Shown: positions 1-7,402 of the stretch, piece after piece
How the letters are laid out: each line of letters begins with the position of its first letter
How positions within the stretch are numbered: position 1 is the stretch's first letter
Origin: an uncultured Porphyromonadaceae bacterium
Lineage (GTDB): Bacteria > Bacteroidota > Bacteroidia > Bacteroidales > Muribaculaceae
Assembly (NCBI GenBank): GCA_900548875.1
Contig: URMA01000093.1
Location: forward strand, 1 to 12,376
Direction: 5' to 3'
DNA: 12,376 bases
Position numbers and translations under genes: made by a program
The notes under the pieces: model-generated
The model's database searches: none
Seen by the model: the letters and a program-made list of their open reading frames with translations, nothing else
What the model was told of the DNA's origin: nothing

Positions 1-278
1 TGGAGTTCATGCGGCAGTTCGTATTGGTTGATATAGGCCGTTCCGGCTTTGATGAGATTGCCGATTTTCTTTTTGTCAATGACTTCACTGAGGTCTTCGA
101 TTTCTTCCGAACGGGTCTTGACCTCAACCATAATGATTCTGTTGTCTTTTTCCGCCACGATGTCAATTTCCGCATTTCCGCATCGCCAGTTGCGTTCACG
201 GATGATGTAGCCCTGCTTTAGCAGTGTTTCGAATGCGGCTTCTTCTCCCTTTTTCCCGAATTCATTATGTTCAGCCAT
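1..278 (-). CDS. yraN: YraN family (UPF0102) predicted endonuclease-fold protein, 5' part only
   Basis: The reading frame starts at ATG (276-278) and runs off the left edge after 92 codons, so roughly the last quarter is missing if it has the usual family length of about 115-125 residues. Visible landmarks are the N-terminal G-KKGEEAA helix (residues 8-15), RNWRCGNAEIDIV (29-41) and MVEVKTR (50-56). These form the PD-(D/E)XK-like core of the family, with Glu37, Asp39, Glu52 and Lys54 as the expected acidic and basic active-site positions. The family usually has GEID where this protein has AEID. YraN proteins are widespread; their biological role is poorly defined, and nuclease activity is inferred from the fold. 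The gene starts 17 bases after the stop of the U32 gene and is probably the last or a late gene of the same operon. Confidence 0.85.
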   Translation of the reverse strand, partial: MAEHNEFGKKGEEAAFETLLKQGYIIRERNWRCGNAEIDIVAEKDNRIIMVEVKTRSEEIEDLSEVIDKKKIGNLIKAGTAYINQYELPHEL

Positions 279-295
279 GGTTATTGTCGTATTTT

Positions 296-2128
296 TTATT
301 TGGCCCGACGGAGCAACATTTGACAGTTTTTGCAGTCGAATTCTACTGCAAGTTTTACTTCGCCCGAAACCAGTGTTATATTTCTGTCAAGTCGGTTCGC
401 GTTTTTCCCTTTCAGGCAGCAGTCCATTTCGCGGCGTATGCAGTAGCGCGTTGTCATGAGCACATCGTTATCATTTTTTCTTGCCGAAACTTCCATTGCA
501 GGTTCAATTGTTTCTGTTCCGTGCTCTTTGTAGAATGTTTCGGCTTTGCTGTTTGCCACGTTGTCGGCAAATGAAAGAAAGGCAGGTGCGGCAACTGTCC
601 TGTCTTCACTTCGACGATATTCGAAGTGATAAGTTGCGCGTATGTCCTCTTCCATCAGTTCGCATAATTTACGTCGTATGGCTGTCATGGTAGAGGCTGG
701 AATAAACAAATCCGTCGTGTCACCGGCATCAAACGACCGGAGTGTGAAATGGGTATCTCCAAGTTTACTGAACGCTTTTAATCGTGCCTCTTCTTGATTT
801 GTTTTTGCCGGAATCAGTTCCAACGAGGTCCGAAGTGTGACGCGTCGGCCGGTGTCGTCGGTCATTTCCGTGCGGATGCCGTCAGAGAGTCTTCTCATGC
901 TGATGTCAATCGGAAGTTTGCGTGCGACAGCATCTTTAGCTTGTAATGTCGTGGTGAAAGTCTGGTCAAAGTTGCGGAACAATTGTGTGCCTTTGGAAAG
1001 AAATACTTTTTCAAGAGGTACAATTGTATTCCCTTCCGTTTTGTTGGCACGAAATCCGCACAGTTCGCGACGGTTGTTGAAATATACAAGTCCGTCACCA
1101 TTCGACAAGCGTTTGTTGCCATTGACCATTATGCGGTTTCCTTTCGTTTCTTTGACCGTACCGATAAATTCACCGATAGACTTCGGTGTATCGAATGATG
1201 CCATCGGTTCGGCAGGTTGACGACGGTCAAAAAAATAGTGGGTAAAGCCACGGTTGAAACTCTTCTCCAGGCATGGCTCAAAGTTGAGGTTAACTTGTCC
1301 GGTTGCCCCACGAACATATCTGTCCGGATGGTTGTTGCAAATTTCGTTCAGTCGCTGGTGGTAGTAGGCTGTGACGTTCATGACATATGCGCTTTCTTTG
1401 AGTCGGCCTTCTATTTTGAATGATGAAGCCCCAGCTTCCAGCAATTCTTCCAAACGATCACTTTGGTTGAAATCGCGAAGCGACAGGAGGTGTTTACCTT
1501 TCATCACTGCGTTGCCTTTGCTGTCAATCATGTCATAAGCAAGACGGCATATTTGTGCACATTCCCCACGGTTGGCGCTTCGTCCTTTTATGGCGCAGCT
1601 GGCATGACATCTGCCGCTATAGCTTACGCATAAGGCTCCGTGGACAAAACATTCCAACGGTACAGACACATTGGAGTGAATGTCGCTGATTTCTTTGGCT
1701 GACAATTCACGTGCAAGCACAATTTGTGAGAAACCTACGGCTTCAAGAAATTTTGCTTTCTCAATTGTACGTGTATCGCATTGTGTACTTGCATGCAGTT
1801 GGATGGGAGGAATGTCAAGCCGGAGAATACCCATGTCCTGAACGATGAGTGCATCGGTTCCGATTTTGTAGAGTTCATGTATGAGGCGTTCCACATCTTG
1901 CAGTTCCTGTTCATAGAGAATCGTATTGACAGTGACATAGATTTTTGCATTGAACAGGTGGGCAAATTCAATGGCGCGTGCTATCTCGGATAAATCGTTT
2001 CCGGCAGCAGCCCGGGCTCCGAATTTAGATGCGCCCATATAAACTGCATCGGCACCGCATTTTATGGCGTCGATGGCAATATCGGCATTTTTTGCCGGCG
2101 CAAGCAGTTCGATTCTTCTTGGTTTCAC
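296..2128 (-). CDS. U32 family protein, RlhA/YdcP-like (23S rRNA hydroxylation type)
   Basis: The protein has 610 residues from the GTG start chosen here. The TIM-barrel-like U32 domain begins at RRIELLAPAKN (4-14). The family signature ECFVHGALCVSYSGRC (159-174) is followed by Cys190 and Cys194; Cys167, Cys174, Cys190 and Cys194 are the likely iron-sulfur ligands. SLRDFN (216-221) is another conserved block. The length and the long C-terminal extension resemble E. coli RlhA (YdcP), which is needed for hydroxylation of 23S rRNA C2501, rather than the shorter TrhP-type proteins. The old peptidase label is doubtful for this branch. The C-terminus adds a second Cys cluster (Cys563, Cys570/571, Cys599, Cys602) that could bind zinc. 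An upstream TTG at 2180-2182 would give 628 residues but overlaps metA by 44 bases. The GTG lies 10 bases after the metA stop, directly before the conserved core, so I prefer it. The exact rRNA or tRNA target is inference. Confidence 0.9.
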   Translation of the reverse strand: MKPRRIELLAPAKNADIAIDAIKCGADAVYMGASKFGARAAAGNDLSEIARAIEFAHLFNAKIYVTVNTILYEQELQDVERLIHELYKIGTDALIVQDMGILRLDIPPIQLHASTQCDTRTIEKAKFLEAVGFSQIVLARELSAKEISDIHSNVSVPLECFVHGALCVSYSGRCHASCAIKGRSANRGECAQICRLAYDMIDSKGNAVMKGKHLLSLRDFNQSDRLEELLEAGASSFKIEGRLKESAYVMNVTAYYHQRLNEICNNHPDRYVRGATGQVNLNFEPCLEKSFNRGFTHYFFDRRQPAEPMASFDTPKSIGEFIGTVKETKGNRIMVNGNKRLSNGDGLVYFNNRRELCGFRANKTEGNTIVPLEKVFLSKGTQLFRNFDQTFTTTLQAKDAVARKLPIDISMRRLSDGIRTEMTDDTGRRVTLRTSLELIPAKTNQEEARLKAFSKLGDTHFTLRSFDAGDTTDLFIPASTMTAIRRKLCELMEEDIRATYHFEYRRSEDRTVAAPAFLSFADNVANSKAETFYKEHGTETIEPAMEVSARKNDNDVLMTTRYCIRREMDCCLKGKNANRLDRNITLVSGEVKLAVEFDCKNCQMLLRRAK

Positions 2129-2138
2129 AGCCGGGTCG

Positions 2139-3056
2139 TTATTTGATTTCGCGGATGTCGTATGGAGTTTCCTGATATACAAAATAATTGAGCCAGTTGG
2201 AGAATAGCAGATTTGCGTGGCTTCTCCATCTTACAAGTGGACCTTTCGACGGATCGTCATCAATGTAGTAATGTTTGGGAATCTGTGGATTCATTCCGCG
2301 TTGCAAATCCCGGCGGTATTCGAAATCAAGAGTTCCCGGAGAATATTCAGAGTGTCCGGTAATGTAGATCTCACGACCATTTCTTGCCATGATGATATAC
2401 ACTCCGCTTTCGTCACTTTCTGATACGATTTTTAGTGCCGGCACTTTTAATATATCCACTTTTCTCACTTCGCTATGCCGGCTATGAGGTACGAAGAATT
2501 CATCGTCAAAGCCACGGAACAGGGGGTTGTTCTTTTCCAATACTCTGTGACGGAAAACTCCTGATATTTTACTGGGTAACACATGCTTGTGTATACCATA
2601 ATTGTGATAAAGCCCGGCAAGTGCCGCCCAACAGATGTAGATGGTTGACGTGACATGGTTTCTTGACCAGTCAAATATTTCCTGAAGCTGAGGCCAATAG
2701 TCGACTGTTTCAAAATCAACCATTTCTACCGGTGCACCGGTTACAATGAAGCCGTCATAGTTGTTTGATTTTATTTCGTCAAACGATTTATAGAAGGTAT
2801 CCAAATGTTCTTTTGGGGTGTTGGTCCACTCGTGACCGTCGGGTAAAACGAGATCCAGTTCCACTTGTAGCGGGGTGTTGGATATAAGTCGCAACAAGTC
2901 TGTTTCTGTCATTAGCTTTAGTGGCATCAAATTGAGGATGGCAATCCGAAGAGGTCGGATGTCCTGCATAGATGCCCGTTGCTCGTCAATGACAAAAATA
3001 TTTTCATTTTTTAGTTCTTCTACAGCTGGAAGAGTACTGGGTATTCTGACTGGCAT
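2139..3056 (-). CDS. metA: Homoserine O-acyltransferase (MetA family; acetyl-CoA specificity predicted)
   Basis: This 305-residue protein has full MetA length and activates homoserine by O-acylation at the first committed step of methionine synthesis in the cytoplasm. The glutamine-amidotransferase-like fold shows the nucleophile Cys142 in YICWAALAGLYHNYGI, and His235 and Glu237 in ITGHSEYSPGTLDFEY, completing the catalytic set. The N-terminal LNLMPLK block (41-47) is typical. Position 111, in TGAPVE, is glutamate. In the family, Glu at 111 goes with acetyl-CoA and Gly with succinyl-CoA, so homoserine O-acetyltransferase is the better functional name despite the metA symbol. ATG start at 3054-3056. 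Only 15 bases separate it from the phosphatase gene upstream, leaving no room for a SAM riboswitch or private promoter. It is probably expressed from the promoters upstream of 5301. Confidence 0.95.
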   Translation of the reverse strand: MPVRIPSTLPAVEELKNENIFVIDEQRASMQDIRPLRIAILNLMPLKLMTETDLLRLISNTPLQVELDLVLPDGHEWTNTPKEHLDTFYKSFDEIKSNNYDGFIVTGAPVEMVDFETVDYWPQLQEIFDWSRNHVTSTIYICWAALAGLYHNYGIHKHVLPSKISGVFRHRVLEKNNPLFRGFDDEFFVPHSRHSEVRKVDILKVPALKIVSESDESGVYIIMARNGREIYITGHSEYSPGTLDFEYRRDLQRGMNPQIPKHYYIDDDPSKGPLVRWRSHANLLFSNWLNYFVYQETPYDIREIK

Positions 3057-3071
3057 TTTTTATTCAGTTTT

Positions 3072-3875
3072 TTAGTGGTAGTACAATTCGATGGCTTCCA
3101 TGCGTCCGGCATTGATTCGTTCCGGATAATGGGCATCGGAATTAACGACTACCGGTATTTCGTATTTTTTCAGTAATTCAAAATAGCGTTGGTTTGGGAA
3201 GAAACGGTGATGTTCCATCAGTGATTTAGTATTGATTTCTGCAGTAATACCTGAATCTTTAATGGCATCTATAACCCGTAGCACTAATTTTTTATACCAT
3301 TCTTTTTCTTCAATTCCCGGCTGGAAATAGGAGGCATTTTGGCCGATTTTATCGAAATGACCAATAATGTCAAAGCCTTTATGTTCAATCATCTGAAGCG
3401 TTTGGGCATAAAAAAGTTCAACAACCGTTTTGATGTCGTTGTCAAAATAGTGCTCCATTTTCAGCTTGAAATTATTGAAGTTGCCGTCTGTGTCAATAAA
3501 CGTATCACCGCAAGGGACAAAATGAACCGAACCAATTTTATAGTCGAGATTCAGTCCGTCGTAATAGTTGTTGGACGGACCAAATTCGTCGTTGAAATAG
3601 TCGATTTCCATCGACAGATAGAGGTTGATTTTCTCTCCAAATTCCTTCTTTAGGCGTTGGAATTCATTCACGTATAGTGGCACGTTTTCCAACTTAATGT
3701 TGCAGGGTGATTCAATCGGAGCAGGGGAGTGGGGAGAAAAACCGTAGTCAGTAAATCCCTGTTCGATGGCTGCTACCACGAAATCACGCATGGGTGCTTT
3801 CCCGTCGCAGAATTGGGTATGAGAATGAAAATTATAAAGTTGGGTTCTTTGGGTGATTTCTTTAAAATCAATCAT
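3072..3875 (-). CDS. PHP-domain phosphatase, histidinol-phosphatase (HisK/HisJ) type
   Basis: This 267-residue protein is a complete PHP (polymerase and histidinol phosphatase) domain. The metal-binding residues can be read in order: His17 and His19 in NFHSHT, Asp24, His49 in SPHS, Glu90 in MEID, His118 in SVHF, His173 in GHFDK, and Asp247/His249 in NSDAH. This matches the trinuclear-metal phosphoesterases that hydrolyse L-histidinol phosphate, the penultimate step of histidine synthesis. No other histidine gene is nearby, and many Bacteroidales carry a separate histidinol phosphatase domain in HisB, so another phosphorylated substrate is possible. ATG start at 3873-3875, 4 bases after the stop of the TPR/PD40 gene, implying tight co-transcription and perhaps translational coupling. 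The fold and catalytic class are secure; the substrate is inferred. Confidence 0.88.
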   Translation of the reverse strand: MIDFKEITQRTQLYNFHSHTQFCDGKAPMRDFVVAAIEQGFTDYGFSPHSPAPIESPCNIKLENVPLYVNEFQRLKKEFGEKINLYLSMEIDYFNDEFGPSNNYYDGLNLDYKIGSVHFVPCGDTFIDTDGNFNNFKLKMEHYFDNDIKTVVELFYAQTLQMIEHKGFDIIGHFDKIGQNASYFQPGIEEKEWYKKLVLRVIDAIKDSGITAEINTKSLMEHHRFFPNQRYFELLKKYEIPVVVNSDAHYPERINAGRMEAIELYYH

Positions 3876-3879
3876 AAAA

Positions 3880-5301
3880 CTATTTTAATGTAGGCAGTTC
3901 TGCAGCGCGGATATCGTTTTCAAGTTGCTGCATTTCTTCTGTCGATTTGACAAGCGTACGTTCCAATCGGAGAATTTCAGTCGATAACTGGGTTTTTACT
4001 TGTGTGTTCCCTTTGTTGAATTGGAACCGCAAGTCAGCCAGCTTTTCGGAAACTTTGTTTAACCATGCTTTACGCTCCATAAGCCGTTGCATAAGGCTGC
4101 GTGCTTCCGAACTGTTGAAATCTTCGTAGGTCGTATATCGGGTGTCATTATTTACATAGAAAATAAAGTCGGCCTTTTGTGTTTCTTCTTCCATACCAAG
4201 TTGGGCAATTTCATTTAAGATTTCGCTATAATCAGCTCCTTCCTTCCAAGTATCTTTGATAGACCGGAGTGAAGCAAGCGAAGAAATATTTTCGTTTTCA
4301 CGATCATAATTTTCGCGGACGTTGTTTGGTATAAAGACATAGATGGTCACTTTTCCTGGAATCTGATTACGGTCGGTGGCCCACCAACCCACATTGGTCA
4401 TTTCGTCAATTACCAGCATGTAGTCGTCATATGGCGAATTATAGGGCATTCCCAGATTCTGTGGTTGCAGATAATCGTCCGAGCCGAAGTTTTTGCGGGT
4501 CATGAAAATGTCATATCCGCCAATTGAGTTTTCGCCGTTACATGCGTAGTAGAGGGTTGCACCGTCGGCCATCAAGAAGGGATAGTTGGTGTCGCCGCCG
4601 TCATTTAATTGGTCATCAAGAGGCGAGTATTTGTCCCATTTTCCATCGTAGAGCTTGTATGTCTCCATTAAATGGAGTGTTCCCGTACTGTCAGGCATCG
4701 ACCATATCATGCGGCTTTTTGATTCCGGCATATACACCATTGTTGAAGAGTCGGCCTTTTCATAAGGCAGTATGTCGGCTGTATTTAAAGTACCGGCTTC
4801 GGGTGCTATTTTGTAGTGACGGAAGAATCGGTCTTTGTCAACAATGAGGCTGTCAATTACCTGAATTTTTTCTACGCTGTTCAGCATGAATACCGCACGT
4901 TTGATACGTTCTTTCATTGCCAGCGCTTTCTCCGATATTTTGCTGTCGTCATTGTCTATTCGATCCTCGAATTCATCAATATAGTCGCTTGCAGCAGTAT
5001 AATCAAGTTCGTTGAGCTTGATTTGTGCCATATACCTTGCGGCTTCAGCAATTCCTTTTGAGTCGGCATACTCCAAATATTTCTTGGATTCTTCCACTTT
5101 GCCCGTTTCAAAGAGGCATACGCCATACCATTGATTGTAATTGGCGTTGCCTGGGTATTTTTGGGCATAGACCTTGAATGTAGGCAAAACTTTCTCGTAT
5201 TCGCCTTTCAAAAACAGTTTCTTAGCTTCGTTCAGCGTCATTGCATTGGCAATGGAAGCCATGCATAAAGCGGCAATGAGGAATCTGTATTTCACTTTCA
5301 T
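3880..5301 (-). CDS. Exported TPR / PD40 (WD40-like propeller) protein
   Basis: From ATG 5299-5301 the product has 473 residues. It begins with a typical signal peptide (basic start, hydrophobic core, ASIANA before the likely cleavage near residue 20), so it should be periplasmic or outer-membrane associated. Residues 21-110 contain two or three TPR-like helical pairs (LNEAKKLFLKGEYEKVLPTF; YGVCLFETGKVEESKKYLEY). Residues 237-268 form a clear PD40 blade with YPFLMADGATLYYACNG and GGYDIFMTR; another weaker blade lies at 286-322. Residues 400-465 are charged and heptad-like, probably a coiled coil. There is no OmpA peptidoglycan-binding domain, unlike PorE-type proteins that combine TPR, propeller and OmpA modules. 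A longer in-frame reading to 5466 would overlap mutL and bury the signal peptide, so I reject it. The precise role is unknown; a scaffold in the cell envelope is a reasonable guess. Confidence 0.85.
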   Translation of the reverse strand: MKVKYRFLIAALCMASIANAMTLNEAKKLFLKGEYEKVLPTFKVYAQKYPGNANYNQWYGVCLFETGKVEESKKYLEYADSKGIAEAARYMAQIKLNELDYTAASDYIDEFEDRIDNDDSKISEKALAMKERIKRAVFMLNSVEKIQVIDSLIVDKDRFFRHYKIAPEAGTLNTADILPYEKADSSTMVYMPESKSRMIWSMPDSTGTLHLMETYKLYDGKWDKYSPLDDQLNDGGDTNYPFLMADGATLYYACNGENSIGGYDIFMTRKNFGSDDYLQPQNLGMPYNSPYDDYMLVIDEMTNVGWWATDRNQIPGKVTIYVFIPNNVRENYDRENENISSLASLRSIKDTWKEGADYSEILNEIAQLGMEEETQKADFIFYVNNDTRYTTYEDFNSSEARSLMQRLMERKAWLNKVSEKLADLRFQFNKGNTQVKTQLSTEILRLERTLVKSTEEMQQLENDIRAAELPTLK

Positions 5302-5330
5302 AATTTCAAGGGGTTTGATTATTTTGATAT

Positions 5331-5362
5331 CAAAGATAGCGAAAGCCGAAAGCAGAGGCAAA
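5331..5362 (-). promoter_or_regulatory. Proximal promoter of the TPR-PHP-metA-U32-yraN operon
   Basis: Read on the minus strand, TTTG (5359-5362), a 20-base spacer and TATCTTTG (5331-5338) match the Bacteroidetes housekeeping promoter (TTTG at -33, TAnnTTTG at -7) at every defined base. Transcription would start near 5324, about 20-25 bases before the ATG at 5301. Confidence 0.75.
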
Positions 5363-5414
5363 TCGAGAACGCAGTTTCCGGATTTGACTATGCCAGGACG
5401 CATCCTATCTTTTA

Positions 5415-5446
5415 CAAAGATAAGGATTATCGCTGAAAAAATCAAT
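5415..5446 (-). promoter_or_regulatory. Distal promoter of the same operon
   Basis: A second copy of the same -7 octamer TATCTTTG (5415-5422) lies 84 bases upstream of the first. ATTG (5443-5446) is the -33 element, also at 20-base spacing. The -33 element begins directly after the mutL stop codon (5447-5449). The leader from this start would be about 105 bases. Confidence 0.65.
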
Positions 5447-7384
5447 TTATGAGAACATTTTGGCAATTTCGTCGTAGCTCATAGTGCTGATGACTAACTT
5501 CCTGTCAGGCGTGTATTTAGGCTCTTTTGAGCTAAAAAGATTTGCAACGAGGTTGTCCATTTCGTTCTGTGAAAGGGTTTGACCGTATTTGATGGCCGCC
5601 GCTTTGGCTGACGAAAGAGCGATGTGTTCCGCCATTTTCGAGGAAATGTCAGAACCGCCGTTAATGACTGTATCAACGACGTCGAGGATGAATTCACGTG
5701 TATTGACTTTTAACAGAACGGCAGGGATGCTGTTAAGAGTCCAAGAATTATTGCCGAGAAATGATAGTTCAAATCCCATTTTTTCCATTTCCGGCTGAAG
5801 TTCTTCCAGGATAAGATTCTGTGCTGATGACAGCTCTATAACTTCCTGGAAGATGACACGTTGCGATTCAATTTTTTCCGTTAGTTTCGTTGCAATCAGT
5901 TTGTCGAACAGAACTCTGATATGTGCACGGTGCTGGTCGATGAAGACAAGTCCTGATTTGCTTTGTGTCAGAATATATTTTTTCCTGATTTGTGTGTAGC
6001 TGTTTCCTTGCCCTTCATTTGCCAATTCCTGAAAATTGACGTCTACGTTTTCGACTGACGGTGTAGCGTTCGATGCTGCGTCCGTTTCAGGTGTTAAGGA
6101 TGATACGTGTTCAATGCTTTCCGAACGGCCACGTTCGAAGTTTTGGTAGAGCAAATCCCAGTTTTGAAGATTGTCGTCAGTACGTCGGTCGGTAAACGGA
6201 CGGGCCGTTAGTTTGCTGTCTGTAACGAAATTGGTGGTTTGTCGGTTGGACGAATGTGGGTATGCCGACTCTTTGAACGGATTGTAGTTTGGATTCAGTT
6301 TTACGGTTGGCATGGCGAAATCTGTTTCACTGGAGGGTGTGACGGGGAAGTCAATGGCACCTTCGGTATCAAAATCAATGGATGGTACAGCACTGAATTT
6401 GCCTAAAGCTTCCTTGACGGCAGCAAACAGAATTTGCCAAATGGCCTGTTCGTTTTCAAATTTTATTTCGCTTTTGGTAGGGTGAATGTTTACGTCGATG
6501 GTTTCAGGATCAACTGTGAAATTCAGAAAATAGTTCGGTTGTTCGTCAGGTGTAATCAGTTGGTCGTAACATGCCAAGACTGCCTTTTGGAAGTAAGGAT
6601 GTCGCATATGTCGGCCGTTGACGAACAGATACTGCAATGCGTTCCGTTTGCGCGCATTTTCCGGACGTCCGACGAAGCCGTTGATTTTGACAATGCTCGT
6701 TTCTGTCTCAATCGGAATTAATTGTTGCTCGAGTGAACGGGAAAACAGGGTAATGATACGGTGCTTGAATGAATCGCCTCCCATCAGCTGGAACATAGTT
6801 GTGTCGTTGTGGATGAGCGTAAATTCTGTGGTATAATTGACCAGTGCCAATTTTTCAAATTCACGTACAATATTGCCAAGTTCCACTTTATTGCTTTTTA
6901 AAAATTTCCGCCGGGCAGGAACATTAAAGAATATGTTTTTGATCATAAAGTTGGAACCTTCCGGGCAATAGTCGGCCTCTTGCGACTCACAGGTAGAAGC
7001 GCTGATGCACACACGGGTTCCCATTTGTGCGTCGTGTTTGCGTGTGCGCAGTTCTACTTGTGCTATGGCTGCAATCGAGGCGAGAGCTTCGCCGCGAAAC
7101 CCCATTGTATGAAGAGAGAAAAGGTCGTCGGCTGTTTTGATTTTTGAGGTGGCATGACGTTCAAAAGCCAGGCGGGCATCGGTCTCCGACATGCCTGTCC
7201 CATTGTCGATTACCTGTATCAGGGTGCGACCTGCATCCTTCAGTACAATTTTTATGCTTGTTGCGCCAGCATCAATGGCGTTTTCCACCAATTCCTTAAT
7301 AACAGATGCCGGGCGTTGGATTACTTCGCCGGCTGCAATCTGATTGGCTACGGAATCGGGTAAAAGTTTGATAACGTCTGACAT
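5447..7384 (-). CDS. mutL: DNA mismatch repair protein MutL
   Basis: This 645-residue protein is full length for MutL. The N-terminal GHKL ATPase is intact: Glu34 in ELVENAIDAGATS is the general base, followed by DNGTGM (60-65), RHATSKI (76-82), GFRGEAL (95-101) and NVPARRKF (154-161), with the transducer block VDVNIHPTKSEIKF (296-309). Residues about 335-455 are a low-complexity linker. The C-terminal dimerisation domain starts near 463 with YTQIRKKYILTQ. The C-terminal metal-site motifs differ from endonuclease-type MutL: the DQHAxxExxxxE motif reads DQHRAHIRVLFD (483-494), the A-C-K/R motif reads SSAKAAAIK, and CPHGRP is replaced by YTPDRK (624-629). It therefore probably acts as an ATP-driven matchmaker without strong nicking activity. 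ATG start at 7382-7384, 18 bases after the ostA-like stop. Last gene of the surA-like operon. Confidence 0.97.
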   Translation of the reverse strand: MSDVIKLLPDSVANQIAAGEVIQRPASVIKELVENAIDAGATSIKIVLKDAGRTLIQVIDNGTGMSETDARLAFERHATSKIKTADDLFSLHTMGFRGEALASIAAIAQVELRTRKHDAQMGTRVCISASTCESQEADYCPEGSNFMIKNIFFNVPARRKFLKSNKVELGNIVREFEKLALVNYTTEFTLIHNDTTMFQLMGGDSFKHRIITLFSRSLEQQLIPIETETSIVKINGFVGRPENARKRNALQYLFVNGRHMRHPYFQKAVLACYDQLITPDEQPNYFLNFTVDPETIDVNIHPTKSEIKFENEQAIWQILFAAVKEALGKFSAVPSIDFDTEGAIDFPVTPSSETDFAMPTVKLNPNYNPFKESAYPHSSNRQTTNFVTDSKLTARPFTDRRTDDNLQNWDLLYQNFERGRSESIEHVSSLTPETDAASNATPSVENVDVNFQELANEGQGNSYTQIRKKYILTQSKSGLVFIDQHRAHIRVLFDKLIATKLTEKIESQRVIFQEVIELSSAQNLILEELQPEMEKMGFELSFLGNNSWTLNSIPAVLLKVNTREFILDVVDTVINGGSDISSKMAEHIALSSAKAAAIKYGQTLSQNEMDNLVANLFSSKEPKYTPDRKLVISTMSYDEIAKMFS

Positions 7385-7402
7385 ATTGTAATTTTGTAAT
7401 GT

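Noticed and set aside
9..1423. Several plus-strand open frames of 60-127 codons opposite yraN and the U32 gene.
   Set aside because: They are antisense shadows of strongly supported genes, with cysteine- and phenylalanine-rich compositions unlike real proteins.
2129..2182. An 18-residue N-terminal extension of the U32 protein from a TTG.
   Set aside because: TTG is a rare start, it needs a 44-base overlap with metA, and the added residues precede the conserved family start without adding recognisable sequence.
2057..3071. A possible SAM riboswitch or methionine regulatory leader near metA.
   Set aside because: Only 15 bases separate metA from the gene before it, and the operon leader at 5302-5446 shows promoters but no riboswitch-like set of helices that I can recognise.
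5302..5466. A 55-residue N-terminal extension of the TPR/PD40 protein.
   Set aside because: It would overlap the end of mutL, cover both promoters and place the signal peptide internally.
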